Part shown: positions 33,510 through 41,390 of the stretch, piece by piece | How the letters are laid out: each line of letters opens with the position of its first letter | Position numbering within the stretch: position 1 is the stretch's first letter | IMG/VR virus record: IMGVR_UViG_3300031251_000961 | Location: 1 to 55,064 of that record | DNA from: a virus | Length of the DNA: 55,064 nucleotides | Direction: 5' to 3' (one strand) | The notes under the pieces: model-generated | Databases searched by the model: none | The model's input: only the letters and a program-made list of their open reading frames with translations | Told to the model about the DNA's origin: nothing | Position numbers and translations under genes: made by a program

Positions 33510-33692
33510 TTATTTAGTCTCTCTTTTTACCTGTATTTCCAAACAGTTGTTTGTAAGGTGAAAATTACGCCTCACAACTTTGTAAGTATTTTCTTGTTTA
33601 TCAAAAACAATATCGCCTACAACCAAATTAACAAAGCTGTTGAATTTACTTAGCTGGAGATAAGGCTCAGCTTGCCATATTATTGTTGTCAT
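33510..33692 (-). CDS. Small beta-rich protein, unknown (60 aa)
   Basis: A 60-aa protein (FVNLVVGDIVFDKQENTYKV, then RRNFHLTNNCLEIQVKRE) that looks like a small SH3-like barrel. Its ATG overlaps the stop of the upstream NELRxGN paralogue by one base, so it is translationally coupled. Confidence 0.55.
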   Translation of the reverse strand: MTTIIWQAEPYLQLSKFNSFVNLVVGDIVFDKQENTYKVVRRNFHLTNNCLEIQVKRETK

Positions 33693-34027
33693 TATAATTT
33701 TATTTGAAGTTCATCACCCGTCATAAAATAAAACAGATTTTGCAATTCATGTACATACTTAAACCAACGCCCTACAATCAATTCGTAACTACCAACAACA
33801 AGAGCAAAAGTACCATCGCTTTTACAGTAGTTTATTTCCTCTGGAAAGTCATCACTTCTGTAACTAACAAAACCATCAAACTTAAAACCAAAACCTTCCA
33901 TCATATCCTGTTTTAACAAAACAGGATCGTAGTTGTGGGCCATTTGTATTGTTATAAAGTCAGCAAGATAAAATTTGCCATCCTTTTGAACATAGTTACC
34001 AACTCTTAATTCATTTTGTTGTATCAT
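33692..34027 (-). CDS. NELRxGN-family phage protein (paralogue 2)
   Basis: Start set at MIQQNELRVGNYV (ATG 34027), equivalent to the start of the 31639-32064 paralogue; a longer frame upstream is not family-like. The 111-aa product ends FKYVHELQNLFYFMTGDELQIKL. It lacks the central insertion of paralogue 1. Function unknown. It follows a truncated ASCH gene stub. Confidence 0.6.
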   Translation of the reverse strand: MIQQNELRVGNYVQKDGKFYLADFITIQMAHNYDPVLLKQDMMEGFGFKFDGFVSYRSDDFPEEINYCKSDGTFALVVGSYELIVGRWFKYVHELQNLFYFMTGDELQIKL

Positions 34028-34052
34028 GAATGTAAATTTAAGATTCTTCTTT

Positions 34053-34130
34053 TTATTTAGCCGCCCGCATTTGCTTTGCACCAATAACCACCAGCTGGGC
34101 CCATGGTTGCATAAGACTAATTACTTTCAT
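34053..34130 (-). pseudogene. Truncated ASCH-domain gene (5' stub)
   Basis: Twenty-five codons, MKVISLMQPWAQLVVIGAKQ then MRAAK and TAA. The first 20 residues match the strongly conserved start of ASCH-domain proteins (MKaISLxQPWAtLVxxGxK), but the family continues with a conserved ETRSW segment that is absent here. The remainder seems deleted. It sits 6 bp after the upstream gene, so it was part of the operon. Confidence 0.65.
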
Positions 34131-34136
34131 TGGAAA

Positions 34137-34493
34137 TTATTTTACAAAATCAATCAAATCTTGTTTTGTTATTGTAAATGATTTATCAGTAGGGTAATAA
34201 AGTTCTGGTATCAGTTCATTCAACTTATCAAGTAATTCCTGATTCTTTTTTAGTTTTTCATAGAGCCGGTCAACTTCATCGCCATCTTCCGAACTTCTAT
34301 CATCTGGCATATTTTCTATAATCCAATCCGGCGTAATTTTAAACATTGGTTCCAAAATCGTGTCCATAACTTCAATAGCCCAATCGTCAGGAAGTTTTTC
34401 AATATCACTTGTGTCTTCTTCCGTTAGGTCGAGTTCATAAAGCAACTCTGTTAAGTCGCTGATAAACTTATCTTCGTAAAAGAAATTTTCCAT
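34137..34493 (-). CDS. Acidic early-region protein, unknown (118 aa)
   Basis: A 118-aa, strongly acidic, helical protein (DLTELLYELDLTEEDTSDIE, EDGDEVDRLYEKLKKNQELL). High acidity and small size recall DNA-mimic or inhibitor proteins of phages, but no family is recognised, so that is only a possibility. Preceded by a 258-bp gene-free region. Confidence 0.55.
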   Translation of the reverse strand: MENFFYEDKFISDLTELLYELDLTEEDTSDIEKLPDDWAIEVMDTILEPMFKITPDWIIENMPDDRSSEDGDEVDRLYEKLKKNQELLDKLNELIPELYYPTDKSFTITKQDLIDFVK

Positions 34494-34751
34494 CTATGTA
34501 TTTTTATTTGTTTTAAAATTGAGCGCATGATAAATGGCAGGATTTTTACCTGCATGGTTGCCATCTACTTGATATTGGTTAACATTGATACTTTAGTCAG
34601 AAACATAAGTTTTGCAGACTTCGTTCCTTGGTTCCCTTCACTTTCGAATCTTCCCTAAATACTTGACTTGTACTTCATCTTTCTTTTAGCGTCTCCGGTT
34701 CTACGGTGCCCTTGTGGTTTTCCGCCACACCTACCAATGCACTCAAATAAG
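34494..34751 (-). other. Gene-free 258-bp stretch with a GC-rich, structured patch; candidate ncRNA
   Basis: No convincing gene is present. At 34680-34740 the composition changes to GC-rich. On the minus strand GGTG and GTGG pair with downstream CCAC and CACC to form a nested hairpin, followed by a purine-rich tract. A second hairpin (GCAGG with CCTGC, 7-nt loop) is near 34541-34557. A GTG frame of 35 codons across the patch (CIGRCGGKPQGHRRTG) exists but has no support. Confidence 0.3.
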
Positions 34752-35033
34752 TTAATCTTCACTTTTCTCTTCTTCGGTTAGTAAAGAATCGGAATACAAA
34801 ATAGGTGTACCTTTCGTGAGTGCTACCTCATAAGGATCTTCTCCTTCTTCATATTCCTGCACCGATACTGGTTCCATACACTCATCAGTTTGTACATAAT
34901 CTTCTTCAAGCGTAACAGCGTTTATGATTTCGCCACCTTCTTCTTCACCCCACCATCTAACCGGTTCCGATAACTGTTGTTCATCTAATTTGTTAGCAAA
35001 CTCTTTTATGTCTGCCCATGTAAATTTTTCCAT
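34752..35033 (-). CDS. Acidic early-region protein, unknown (93 aa)
   Basis: A 93-aa acidic protein starting MEKFTWADIKEFANKLDEQQL and continuing VRWWGEEEGGEI, then a run of Asp/Glu-rich sequence. The start resembles small Bacteroidota phage proteins (xxxTWxDxxxfxnxLxexQL), function unknown. Last gene before the gene-free stretch. Confidence 0.55.
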   Translation of the reverse strand: MEKFTWADIKEFANKLDEQQLSEPVRWWGEEEGGEIINAVTLEEDYVQTDECMEPVSVQEYEEGEDPYEVALTKGTPILYSDSLLTEEEKSED

Positions 35034-35043
35034 TATAATATTA

Positions 35044-35637
35044 TTATTGGTTAGCTAAAATTATTTGCCTTCTATTTATAGTACAAACGTTTGGTTGCTC
35101 ACCTACTCCATACCAACTTAACAAAAGCACTTTGGATGTGTCAATAGCAAGCCACATTTTTCCTTCGTAAACACCGGAAGGATTGGAGGTTGAATATTCT
35201 GATAATTTTTTAATATCCGATTGATTTTTAAACAGTGCGAAATTGTCGGAAATAAGTATCCCATCAAGATTAGGTTGCTCCCAATGCTTACCCAACTCAT
35301 GTGTAATAGGCGGGATTATCTCACTTGCATTCTTATAATTATCGTGATTATTGTACTTAGATTTAAGTCTATCCATCGCGCTGACGCCTGTTGCTTTTTC
35401 ATTCATTATTTCCACCAATCGGCTAAACGATATCTCCTTGCTTTCATATCTTTTCAACAAGGCCCTAAATTCATCTAGATAAAAAACAATTGGTGGAATA
35501 CCTAAAGAGCTGCTTACACCTGGTTTAAATTGATTAGCGTATTCTTCTACAGCTGCTAATAATGCTTTTTCTGAATCACCGCCAAACATCCAATGGGGTT
35601 TAATATGCTCTTTTAGTATTACAATTGCTGATTTCAT
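35044..35637 (-). CDS. Early-region protein, unknown (197 aa)
   Basis: A 197-aa alpha/beta protein (MKSAIVILKEHIKPHWMFGG; later FYLDEFRALLKRYESKEISF). No motif recognised. It is in the leftward early operon with gaps of 10 and 17 bp to its neighbours. Confidence 0.55.
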   Translation of the reverse strand: MKSAIVILKEHIKPHWMFGGDSEKALLAAVEEYANQFKPGVSSSLGIPPIVFYLDEFRALLKRYESKEISFSRLVEIMNEKATGVSAMDRLKSKYNNHDNYKNASEIIPPITHELGKHWEQPNLDGILISDNFALFKNQSDIKKLSEYSTSNPSGVYEGKMWLAIDTSKVLLLSWYGVGEQPNVCTINRRQIILANQ

Positions 35638-35654
35638 TTAACTATGTTTTTATT

Positions 35655-35924
35655 TTAACATTCATAACTGATAACAAAATATTTGAAGTTTCTTAGTGGT
35701 ATGGCCAGATAACCACTGAAACTATCCCCTTCCGTTCCCGTACTCCACTGACATATAAAAACATGGTTCACGCCGGTACCTCTTTTTTCTTCTGTCTGCC
35801 TATTCATTTCAATATATTTTAAAGAAGGGTGATCGAATTTTGCATGAGGCATCATCCTGCTATAGTATCCGTTTTCTTTATTAAATATTTGTGGGCTAAA
35901 AACTCCAATTGCTTCCCAGTGCAT
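35655..35924 (-). CDS. Early-region protein, unknown (89 aa)
   Basis: An 89-aa protein beginning MHWEAIGVFSPQIF and ending YLAIPLRNFKYFVISYEC. It lies in the same frame as the preceding 49-aa gene, separated only by TGA and six codons, so both could once have been one protein. It has its own ATG and no recognised family. Confidence 0.5.
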   Translation of the reverse strand: MHWEAIGVFSPQIFNKENGYYSRMMPHAKFDHPSLKYIEMNRQTEEKRGTGVNHVFICQWSTGTEGDSFSGYLAIPLRNFKYFVISYEC

Positions 35925-35942
35925 ATCATAGTTAAGCCACTT

Positions 35943-36092
35943 TCAAACAGCTTTAACATTAACCAGGTGTTTTAATTCCCGGTAATACCTGTCTTTCTCA
36001 TTATCAATTTCTTTTTCATAAGCTGCCAGGTCAGAAAAGGCTGCATCCCAATCTTTTTGTTCCTGCTCCGTCATTATCCATTCTTCATCCAT
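35943..36092 (-). CDS. 49-aa acidic helical protein
   Basis: A short ATG frame (MDEEWIMTEQEQKDWDAAFS, ending LKHLVNVKAV) filling the gap between two genes, 3 bp after the stop of the upstream gene. The helical acidic profile and tight spacing support coding. The TGA is followed in frame by the 35655-35924 gene. Confidence 0.5.
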   Translation of the reverse strand: MDEEWIMTEQEQKDWDAAFSDLAAYEKEIDNEKDRYYRELKHLVNVKAV

Positions 36093-36095
36093 CGC

Positions 36096-36560
36096 TTAAT
36101 TTTTAAAAAGTGAATTCATGAAATCTTTTTTTACCTCACGCATTGGAGTTGTTTCACCTGCTTTTACTTTTGATGGAATGATAAAGCCTGTTTCCTGATA
36201 CTCGTTCCTAATGCTATAAGTTTTTCCCGGTTCATCATCTTGGGCACTCTCTTCAAATATTTCACAAAGCTGTTCCATAAAATGAAAGGATATTGGAACA
36301 TGATAGAACCATTGATTTTCGTGTACTTGCAGACTACCATCATAAAGCCTTAGAAATATTTGATTGCTGCCAAAAGCGCCGCTTTCCATTCTTACCTGCA
36401 CTAACTTGCCTATCATTAATTTTATAGGAGCACCAGGTAAAAAACCAACAACAATAAAACTGTTGAAATCATGATCAGTGAAGTCTCTTACTGGTGGATG
36501 TTGTAGGTTATATACTTCATCAACTATTTTTTTAAGTTGGTCTTCTTTATTTTGCTGCAT
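36096..36560 (-). CDS. Early-region protein, unknown (154 aa)
   Basis: Start set at MQQNKEDQLKKIVDEV (ATG 36560), overlapping the upstream gene by 14 bp. The 154-aa product is alpha/beta, with FIVVGFLPGAPIKLMIGK and QVRMESGAFGSNQIFLRLYD. No family recognised. Confidence 0.55.
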   Translation of the reverse strand: MQQNKEDQLKKIVDEVYNLQHPPVRDFTDHDFNSFIVVGFLPGAPIKLMIGKLVQVRMESGAFGSNQIFLRLYDGSLQVHENQWFYHVPISFHFMEQLCEIFEESAQDDEPGKTYSIRNEYQETGFIIPSKVKAGETTPMREVKKDFMNSLFKN

Positions 36561-36885
36561 GTTGCAATTCTTTTTTAAGATGATCAATAAAACATCTAAC
36601 TAATATTTTTAAATTGGTTTCAGTATGAGCTTTCATTTTTTTACCGGCCACCTCTCTATAATTAATACCAAATTTGCCAACTAAATAATCCGGATTAGTT
36701 TGGGAAAGGAATTGCTTAAACTCTTCGGGGCCGTAGTGCCGCCAAGAATAACCAAAGAAGCCCCAATCCGAATTAATAAATAAGTCGCCTATACTGTTAT
36801 AGCAGAATGTACCCCAACTTGCAGTAACATGATTAATATATACTGTTTCAGCAGTTGCATGATTTACTCTTACTTCTGTTTCCAT
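36547..36885 (-). CDS. Conserved phage protein with GxxWRHYGPE-type motif, unknown
   Basis: A 112-aa protein, METEVRVNHATAETVYINHV, with WGFFGYSWRHYGPEEFKQFL and NPDYLVGKFG. These segments look like a conserved phage family I have seen in Bacteroidota and other phages, with unassigned function. Its start codon shares one base with the stop of the upstream gene. Confidence 0.55.
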   Translation of the reverse strand: METEVRVNHATAETVYINHVTASWGTFCYNSIGDLFINSDWGFFGYSWRHYGPEEFKQFLSQTNPDYLVGKFGINYREVAGKKMKAHTETNLKILVRCFIDHLKKELQHAAK

Positions 36886-37202
36886 TATCTGTCTTTTTTG
36901 ATTTTATTGTAATAGTCTTCTACCGGGCCATGTTCTTTATAAGGCTCCTGCAAAAATTCCGGTGGCGTTTCTGTAATGATTATTATTTCTCCATCCTCCA
37001 AAAAGTATTCTTCTTTAACACGTATTTCAATTATTACTTGCACACCGCTGCCGGGATGGGGATCAAAGGATCCTGTTGCAGCTTGTGTTTTATATGCGAT
37101 CTGCTGGCCAGGGTTTTCTTCTACTTCGATCGCTTCCATCAGTATGTCAATTTTATTTTTGACAACTTCAAGCAATTCATTTGTTACTACAGATGGTTTC
37201 AT
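36885..37202 (-). CDS. Early-region protein, unknown (105 aa)
   Basis: A 105-aa protein with an N-terminal helix (TNELLEVVKNKIDILMEAIE) and a beta segment (VQVIIEIRVKEEYFLEDGEI). Single-base overlap with the downstream gene indicates operon coupling. No family recognised. Confidence 0.55.
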   Translation of the reverse strand: MKPSVVTNELLEVVKNKIDILMEAIEVEENPGQQIAYKTQAATGSFDPHPGSGVQVIIEIRVKEEYFLEDGEIIIITETPPEFLQEPYKEHGPVEDYYNKIKKDR

Positions 37203-37211
37203 GATTCAATT

Positions 37212-37586
37212 TTATTCGTTAAAAAACATTTTGCATTTATTGCACTTCGCCCAAATGTGCCCATTTGTTTTTGCTCTGGTAAAAGAAATCTGGCCCCCAC
37301 ATTCACAATCCACTTTACCAGATTGTAATTTTGATTTTTGTATTTCTATATAGGCTTTAGCCATACGATTTACTATTTCAGCCATCTCAGATTCTTCTTT
37401 TTGAATTTCTTCATCGGTTTTGTATTCACGACATGCACAATGCAAGGAAGGGTCAATACAAGGCAGCTTAACTATTTGCCCAGGTATATTCACTTTAACC
37501 TGATCATAATGAACAGAAGCTTTGCAAACCTTATTCATTAGGCCATTAAAGTGCTTACACTTTGTTTTCGCATTTACATTACTCAT
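37212..37586 (-). CDS. Zinc-binding phage protein, CxHFNG family-like
   Basis: A 124-aa protein with two metal-binding-like parts. The N-terminus KCKHFNGLMNKVCKASVHYD with LPCIDPSLHCACREY matches a common phage protein class (CxHFxGxxxxxCkAGVxY). The C-terminus has DCECGGQ and CNKCKMFFNE as a CxC...CxxC zinc ribbon. Function unknown; nucleic-acid binding is possible. Confidence 0.6.
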   Translation of the reverse strand: MSNVNAKTKCKHFNGLMNKVCKASVHYDQVKVNIPGQIVKLPCIDPSLHCACREYKTDEEIQKEESEMAEIVNRMAKAYIEIQKSKLQSGKVDCECGGQISFTRAKTNGHIWAKCNKCKMFFNE

Positions 37587-37802
37587 TTATTTTACATAGT
37601 TTTTTAAAACATCGATATGGTTCTGAATATGCTTTAAGGTTTGAGAAAGTTTAACAGGATCCAGTTTTGCATCATCATTATTTATGGCCCACTCCAAATG
37701 ACTGTTGCAGTTTTTTAAATACTCTAAAGTTTTTTTGTATTTCAAATACTCCTCCAGGGATAACTGGATGGTGTAGTTTGTTTGTAATGGTTTCTTTTTC
37801 AT
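37587..37802 (-). CDS. Small helical protein, unknown (71 aa)
   Basis: A 71-aa basic helical protein (LSLEEYLKYKKTLEYLKNCN). Its TAA is immediately followed by the next ATG. Unknown function. Confidence 0.55.
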   Translation of the reverse strand: MKKKPLQTNYTIQLSLEEYLKYKKTLEYLKNCNSHLEWAINNDDAKLDPVKLSQTLKHIQNHIDVLKNYVK

Positions 37803-37810
37803 AAGCGTAA

Positions 37811-38089
37811 TTAGTTTAATCTATTGTTGACTTTTTTTGGCGGGCAATAGATATGGCCATAAGTAACACTCATGTAATTGGTGTGAGATATCGTACAGAA
37901 AACCAACTCTTCTGTTGTTTCGCAAAAGCTTGCTATCTCGTTAAAAACATCACATACCCTAACAACGTGGCCGAGTAGCCTTTTACTCATAAGATTCATT
38001 TGATAGGCCAGTTCGTCTGCTCTTTCCTGTGTAATACCAAACTGCTTTATAAATTCGTTCGCGTTTGGATCTGAAATGTGTAGTTGCAT
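37811..38089 (-). CDS. Early-region protein, unknown (92 aa)
   Basis: A 92-aa protein (ITQERADELAYQMNLMSKRL, later FNEIASFCETTEELVFCTIS), helical with a C-terminal strand region. It follows the DUF4373 gene by 6 bp. No family recognised. Confidence 0.55.
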   Translation of the reverse strand: MQLHISDPNANEFIKQFGITQERADELAYQMNLMSKRLLGHVVRVCDVFNEIASFCETTEELVFCTISHTNYMSVTYGHIYCPPKKVNNRLN

Positions 38090-38095
38090 ATTTTT

Positions 38096-39334
38096 TTATT
38101 TGTTTTCTTCAAAAATTAATTTATCGCCAGAGGTCTCTAACTTTTTAAACATCTCCAGCACACCCATTCGTTTTTTTAAATTGAGAAGTATTTTATCGTC
38201 ATACTCCACGTTTTTAGCTTTGTAGTGCTGCACAGCTTTTTCATGAATCTGTGTCTTCTCTTCTTCACTCAGGTTGATTTTGCCGGCCCGGTTCATTTCA
38301 TCGTACATCATGTAATCCACGCTGATCACAGTAACTGAATTATTATCTACCAAAAACTGTTCGAACAAAAAATTTATTCCTCTTTGCGTCGCATTCAATG
38401 TGGTTGTTGGTGCGAATGTTTTATTTGCCGGCGGTGGTAATACAACTGGTTGCTGATAAGTTGGCGCACTTGGTTGATTAAATCCGCCTTTCTTTGCCTT
38501 ACTGATCCACTTTTCCGCTGCTGAAACCCAATCATACAATGGCCGGCCCGGTGATCCCTGTTGCCATCCGTTTCCCTTGTAATGCAGGTAAAATTCTCTT
38601 GCTTCAAAATCACATTTATCCGGAAACCACGTAGCAGGATTTTTTGGATTATACAACTTTGCGAAATATTCTTTCACCTCTTCAAGCTTTGGTGGATTAT
38701 CGGCAACTTTTTTTCGCCGGGCATCCTGGACCTTCGCTTTGTTTTCTTCTAAATCAGAATTAGAATTTTGCAAGGGCGGCGCCAACGGCGCTTCTCCTTC
38801 AATCTTTTTAGTTTCGTTTTGTTTAAGTGTCTGTTTCCGTTTAAGTTTCTGTTTTGTTTGTGAACTTTTCACGGGAAGATTACCTATTTTCCCGTGAACA
38901 ATTAAAATGTTCTCGGGAATTTTCTTCATTTTCATAAGATCATAGAGTAACCATTCTTTGTTGATTTCAAATTCACTACCTTTTCTGCGACGCTCTGCTG
39001 TGGCATAAATAAATACCTCTTGCATTTTTTCGTTCGTAAGTACTTTGGACATCTCCGCAACGGCATTATCAAATAAGCCACGTCGAAGGCACCCGGTGAT
39101 TACTTCACGTACTAAGGTTGTTTTCATTTTTAAATCATCTGCGAATAGCTCAAACTCCTCTTCATTATTCATATCGAAATAATAACCCCACTCCTCATGC
39201 CCCTTATCTATAAGAGCACTGTAAATAAAATATCCGTCATTTCCATACTCGTTACGCAATAACCTGATTTTCGGATCACGTATGTGTCCACTATCAGTTC
39301 TGTAGAACGATATGCCTGGTCTTATATTAGCCAT
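38096..39334 (-). CDS. DUF4373 / Lin1244-like replication-associated protein
   Basis: A 412-aa protein. The N-terminal domain (residues 1-100: ISFYRTDSGHIRDPKIRLLR, GNDGYFIYSALIDKGHEEWG) is the DUF4373 winged-helix domain seen in phage replication initiators of Firmicutes and Bacteroidota. A Lys/Gln-rich linker follows, then a DnaD/helicase-loader-like C-terminal module with CDFEAREFYLHYKGNGWQQG and YDWVSAAEKWISKAKKG. Likely recruits or loads the replicative helicase at the phage origin. It heads the lower part of the early operon. Confidence 0.8.
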   Translation of the reverse strand: MANIRPGISFYRTDSGHIRDPKIRLLRNEYGNDGYFIYSALIDKGHEEWGYYFDMNNEEEFELFADDLKMKTTLVREVITGCLRRGLFDNAVAEMSKVLTNEKMQEVFIYATAERRRKGSEFEINKEWLLYDLMKMKKIPENILIVHGKIGNLPVKSSQTKQKLKRKQTLKQNETKKIEGEAPLAPPLQNSNSDLEENKAKVQDARRKKVADNPPKLEEVKEYFAKLYNPKNPATWFPDKCDFEAREFYLHYKGNGWQQGSPGRPLYDWVSAAEKWISKAKKGGFNQPSAPTYQQPVVLPPPANKTFAPTTTLNATQRGINFLFEQFLVDNNSVTVISVDYMMYDEMNRAGKINLSEEEKTQIHEKAVQHYKAKNVEYDDKILLNLKKRMGVLEMFKKLETSGDKLIFEENK

Positions 39335-39338
39335 TGGG

Positions 39339-39716
39339 TTAGTTAAAAAGTCCTCTTTGTTCTACTGATTTTGTTTCCTTTGGTTCTTCTTTCTTTTTCC
39401 AGCGATCGGTATTATAACCGCTTTTATGCAGAAAGATTATTACTTCATCTATTTTCATCGCCTGGTTTGCGCACTTACCTTTGTTATATTTATTACCCTG
39501 CTTGATATCAATTTGCGTTTCACGATATTCCTCAACATAATGCAAGAACCTCTCAAACTGATTGCGCATCATTATAAGCTGCTCTGTCAAATCCTTGCGG
39601 CTATCATTGATTATAGCCATCAAATGACTTTCAAGCAAGCGTACTTCATCATAGGTGCCGTCCATCGTCAGGGCAACAGCTTTTTTTATTTCCGCTATGA
39701 TATCTTCTTCATTCAT
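39339..39716 (-). CDS. Helical protein next to replication gene, unknown
   Basis: A 125-aa helical protein (DEVRLLESHLMAIINDSRKD, QLIMMRNQFERFLHYVEEYR), ending EQRGLFN. It lies 4 bp upstream of the DUF4373 gene and overlaps the following upstream gene by 8 bp. Function unknown; a replication accessory is plausible. Confidence 0.55.
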   Translation of the reverse strand: MNEEDIIAEIKKAVALTMDGTYDEVRLLESHLMAIINDSRKDLTEQLIMMRNQFERFLHYVEEYRETQIDIKQGNKYNKGKCANQAMKIDEVIIFLHKSGYNTDRWKKKEEPKETKSVEQRGLFN

Positions 39717-40113
39717 TTTCTACTGCAGCTGTAATTAAAGACCAGTAATGAGTTTTAGTTTCTGCCTCAACTTCCGGTTCGCTTCCAATTCTTACAAGGA
39801 AACTTTTCCCTCTAAACTTTATTGATTTAGCAACCGCCTGTGCTGTGGTGGCATTGTTGAAAATTAAACCACGGCCACGCTCCTTGCCTATTACACGCAA
39901 TACAAAACCGCCCTCTTTAACTTTATATACAAACCAGTCATTCATTCTTTCATCAAATCCCAGGTTAACCATATCTCCTGCCTGTAAATCCAGTATCTCC
40001 GTAGCCGTCATATTAAAAGTGAAAGTGCCGATCGGAATATTGATCCGTACTGCAGGCTCGTCAAGCCTGCGTTCCTTATGTTTTTCAGCGCTGAATATTT
40101 TTAGATCCCTCAT
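39709..40113 (-). CDS. Beta-rich phage protein, unknown (134 aa)
   Basis: A 134-aa protein with a beta-barrel-like middle (IPIGTFTFNMTATEILDLQA, GDMVNLGFDERMNDWFVYKV) and a basic ERGRGLIFNNA segment. Looks like a conserved early-phage protein, possibly nucleic-acid binding. Family not recognised. Confidence 0.55.
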   Translation of the reverse strand: MRDLKIFSAEKHKERRLDEPAVRINIPIGTFTFNMTATEILDLQAGDMVNLGFDERMNDWFVYKVKEGGFVLRVIGKERGRGLIFNNATTAQAVAKSIKFRGKSFLVRIGSEPEVEAETKTHYWSLITAAVENE

Positions 40114-40114
40114 T

Positions 40115-40618
40115 TTAATCGTTTACGGGTTTATAATTTAATAGAAATCTTGCTCTTACTTCTTCCGGATCTTCACCATCCTTCACGTAGATAATTGTCT
40201 TACGATCAATACGCAAGGACCGCATTTCAGTGTAATCAACTTTTTTGGTCACAAACTTTGATCTGTTCGATTCCTGGTTTACACGCCGTCGTTCATCCTG
40301 TTGGCTAATGATAGCCAGCTTCCTTTCACGCTCTTGTTTTTTTCTTACTAAAACAGGATCTATCAATTTTTCCTTTCCCACCGATGCGGGCCTTGGTTTA
40401 ATAACTTTTATTTTCTTTGGCATTGCAGCCCTCACCGCATTTCTCTTATCTACCTTATCCTGGTACGTCTGTAAATTATCAATGCCTTTAAAAGTCCTTT
40501 CTATCACATCCGCAATTTCATTTACAGGTTTTTCCAAAAGGTCAGCGATCTGTTTATAGGTATGGGTCAGTCCCATATTTTTTATAAGCGTCAAATCACT
40601 AAAAGAAAACTCTTCCAT
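40115..40618 (-). CDS. Basic HTH-like DNA-binding protein candidate
   Basis: A 167-aa, highly basic protein. Residues 5-42 (SFSDLTLIKNMGLTHTYKQI, ADLLEKPVNEIADVIERT) look like a helix-turn-helix of the resolvase/GcrA-like type, followed by Lys/Arg-rich regions (KKIKVIKPRPASVGKEK). It lies 12 bp downstream of the ParB-like gene. Confidence 0.55.
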   Translation of the reverse strand: MEEFSFSDLTLIKNMGLTHTYKQIADLLEKPVNEIADVIERTFKGIDNLQTYQDKVDKRNAVRAAMPKKIKVIKPRPASVGKEKLIDPVLVRKKQERERKLAIISQQDERRRVNQESNRSKFVTKKVDYTEMRSLRIDRKTIIYVKDGEDPEEVRARFLLNYKPVND

Positions 40619-40630
40619 TGGTTTGGATAT

Positions 40631-41389
40631 TTAGATGATTGCAATTCTGTTATGCTTTTTATTATTTACAATCTGTTCAAGATTGTAGACGTAATTTTTA
40701 TACGAGAGATTTTTAACCAGCATTTCAGGATACTTTTTATAGGCATCAACCACATCACTTACAGCAATTTTGCCAGCCTTCATTATCCTGTAAATAGCAA
40801 CTACAAAAGAGCGATCTTTCCAATAAGGAAAGGCACTGAATAACTGGCAATTGTCGGCTATTAAAACAGCTTCATCCCATTTTGAAACCTCAAACCTTCC
40901 CTTTTGGAATTTTTCATATAGTGTTGCGTTGCTACCTTCTACGCCAGGTGTACCGGTTTCAAGCAAACGCAAACAAGTGCCAACGTTAATTTTATAGATA
41001 TCTAAAAAATCTTTCAGTTTTATGTAGTGTTCATTACCTTGATTTACATAACAGTTCACAAAATTTTCAGAGGTCCATTTTTCAACATTGCTATTTACCC
41101 CTGCGATATCAACCATACTTTTATCTTCGGTCACCAGTATATAATATACAGGGCGCTTCAATTTTTTACAGATGAAAAAGCGGTGCTGGCCATCCAGAAT
41201 TACCAGGCTATCATTTTCCACCTTTACCTGAATGGGATAATATTTAAGCATATCATTGCCGGTTTCTATTTCTTTGATGATACGCTTAATCTTCTGTTCA
41301 TTTAAAGGCCGGTTACCTTTTATAAACTCAAAGATTTTATAGTTGTCAGTTTGAAAAACAGTTATGGTTGATACCAGGTGAGTAATCAT
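40631..41389 (-). CDS. ParB-like nuclease-domain protein (PRTRC-associated)
   Basis: A 252-aa protein. The N-terminal ParB/Srx-like domain has NRPLNEQKIKRIIKEIETGN and the signature ILDGQHRFFICKKLKRPVYY (GxHRxxA-like motif as DGQHRF). The C-terminal half is helical. Placed 1 bp after the ThiF-like gene, it completes the PRTRC block, where a ParB-like protein is a defining member. Its role may be DNA binding or nucleotide-dependent regulation rather than partition. Confidence 0.78.
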   Translation of the reverse strand: MITHLVSTITVFQTDNYKIFEFIKGNRPLNEQKIKRIIKEIETGNDMLKYYPIQVKVENDSLVILDGQHRFFICKKLKRPVYYILVTEDKSMVDIAGVNSNVEKWTSENFVNCYVNQGNEHYIKLKDFLDIYKINVGTCLRLLETGTPGVEGSNATLYEKFQKGRFEVSKWDEAVLIADNCQLFSAFPYWKDRSFVVAIYRIMKAGKIAVSDVVDAYKKYPEMLVKNLSYKNYVYNLEQIVNNKKHNRIAII

Positions 41390-41390
41390 T

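Noticed and set aside
36855-37353. Rightward frames of 157 and 125 codons
   Set aside because: They lie antisense to three tightly spaced leftward genes with better coding character.
38096-39334. Frame link between the DUF4373 gene and the downstream 92-aa gene (same frame, two codons apart)
   Set aside because: The downstream gene has a normal ATG and leader-like A/T spacing, so in-frame adjacency looks like coincidence.
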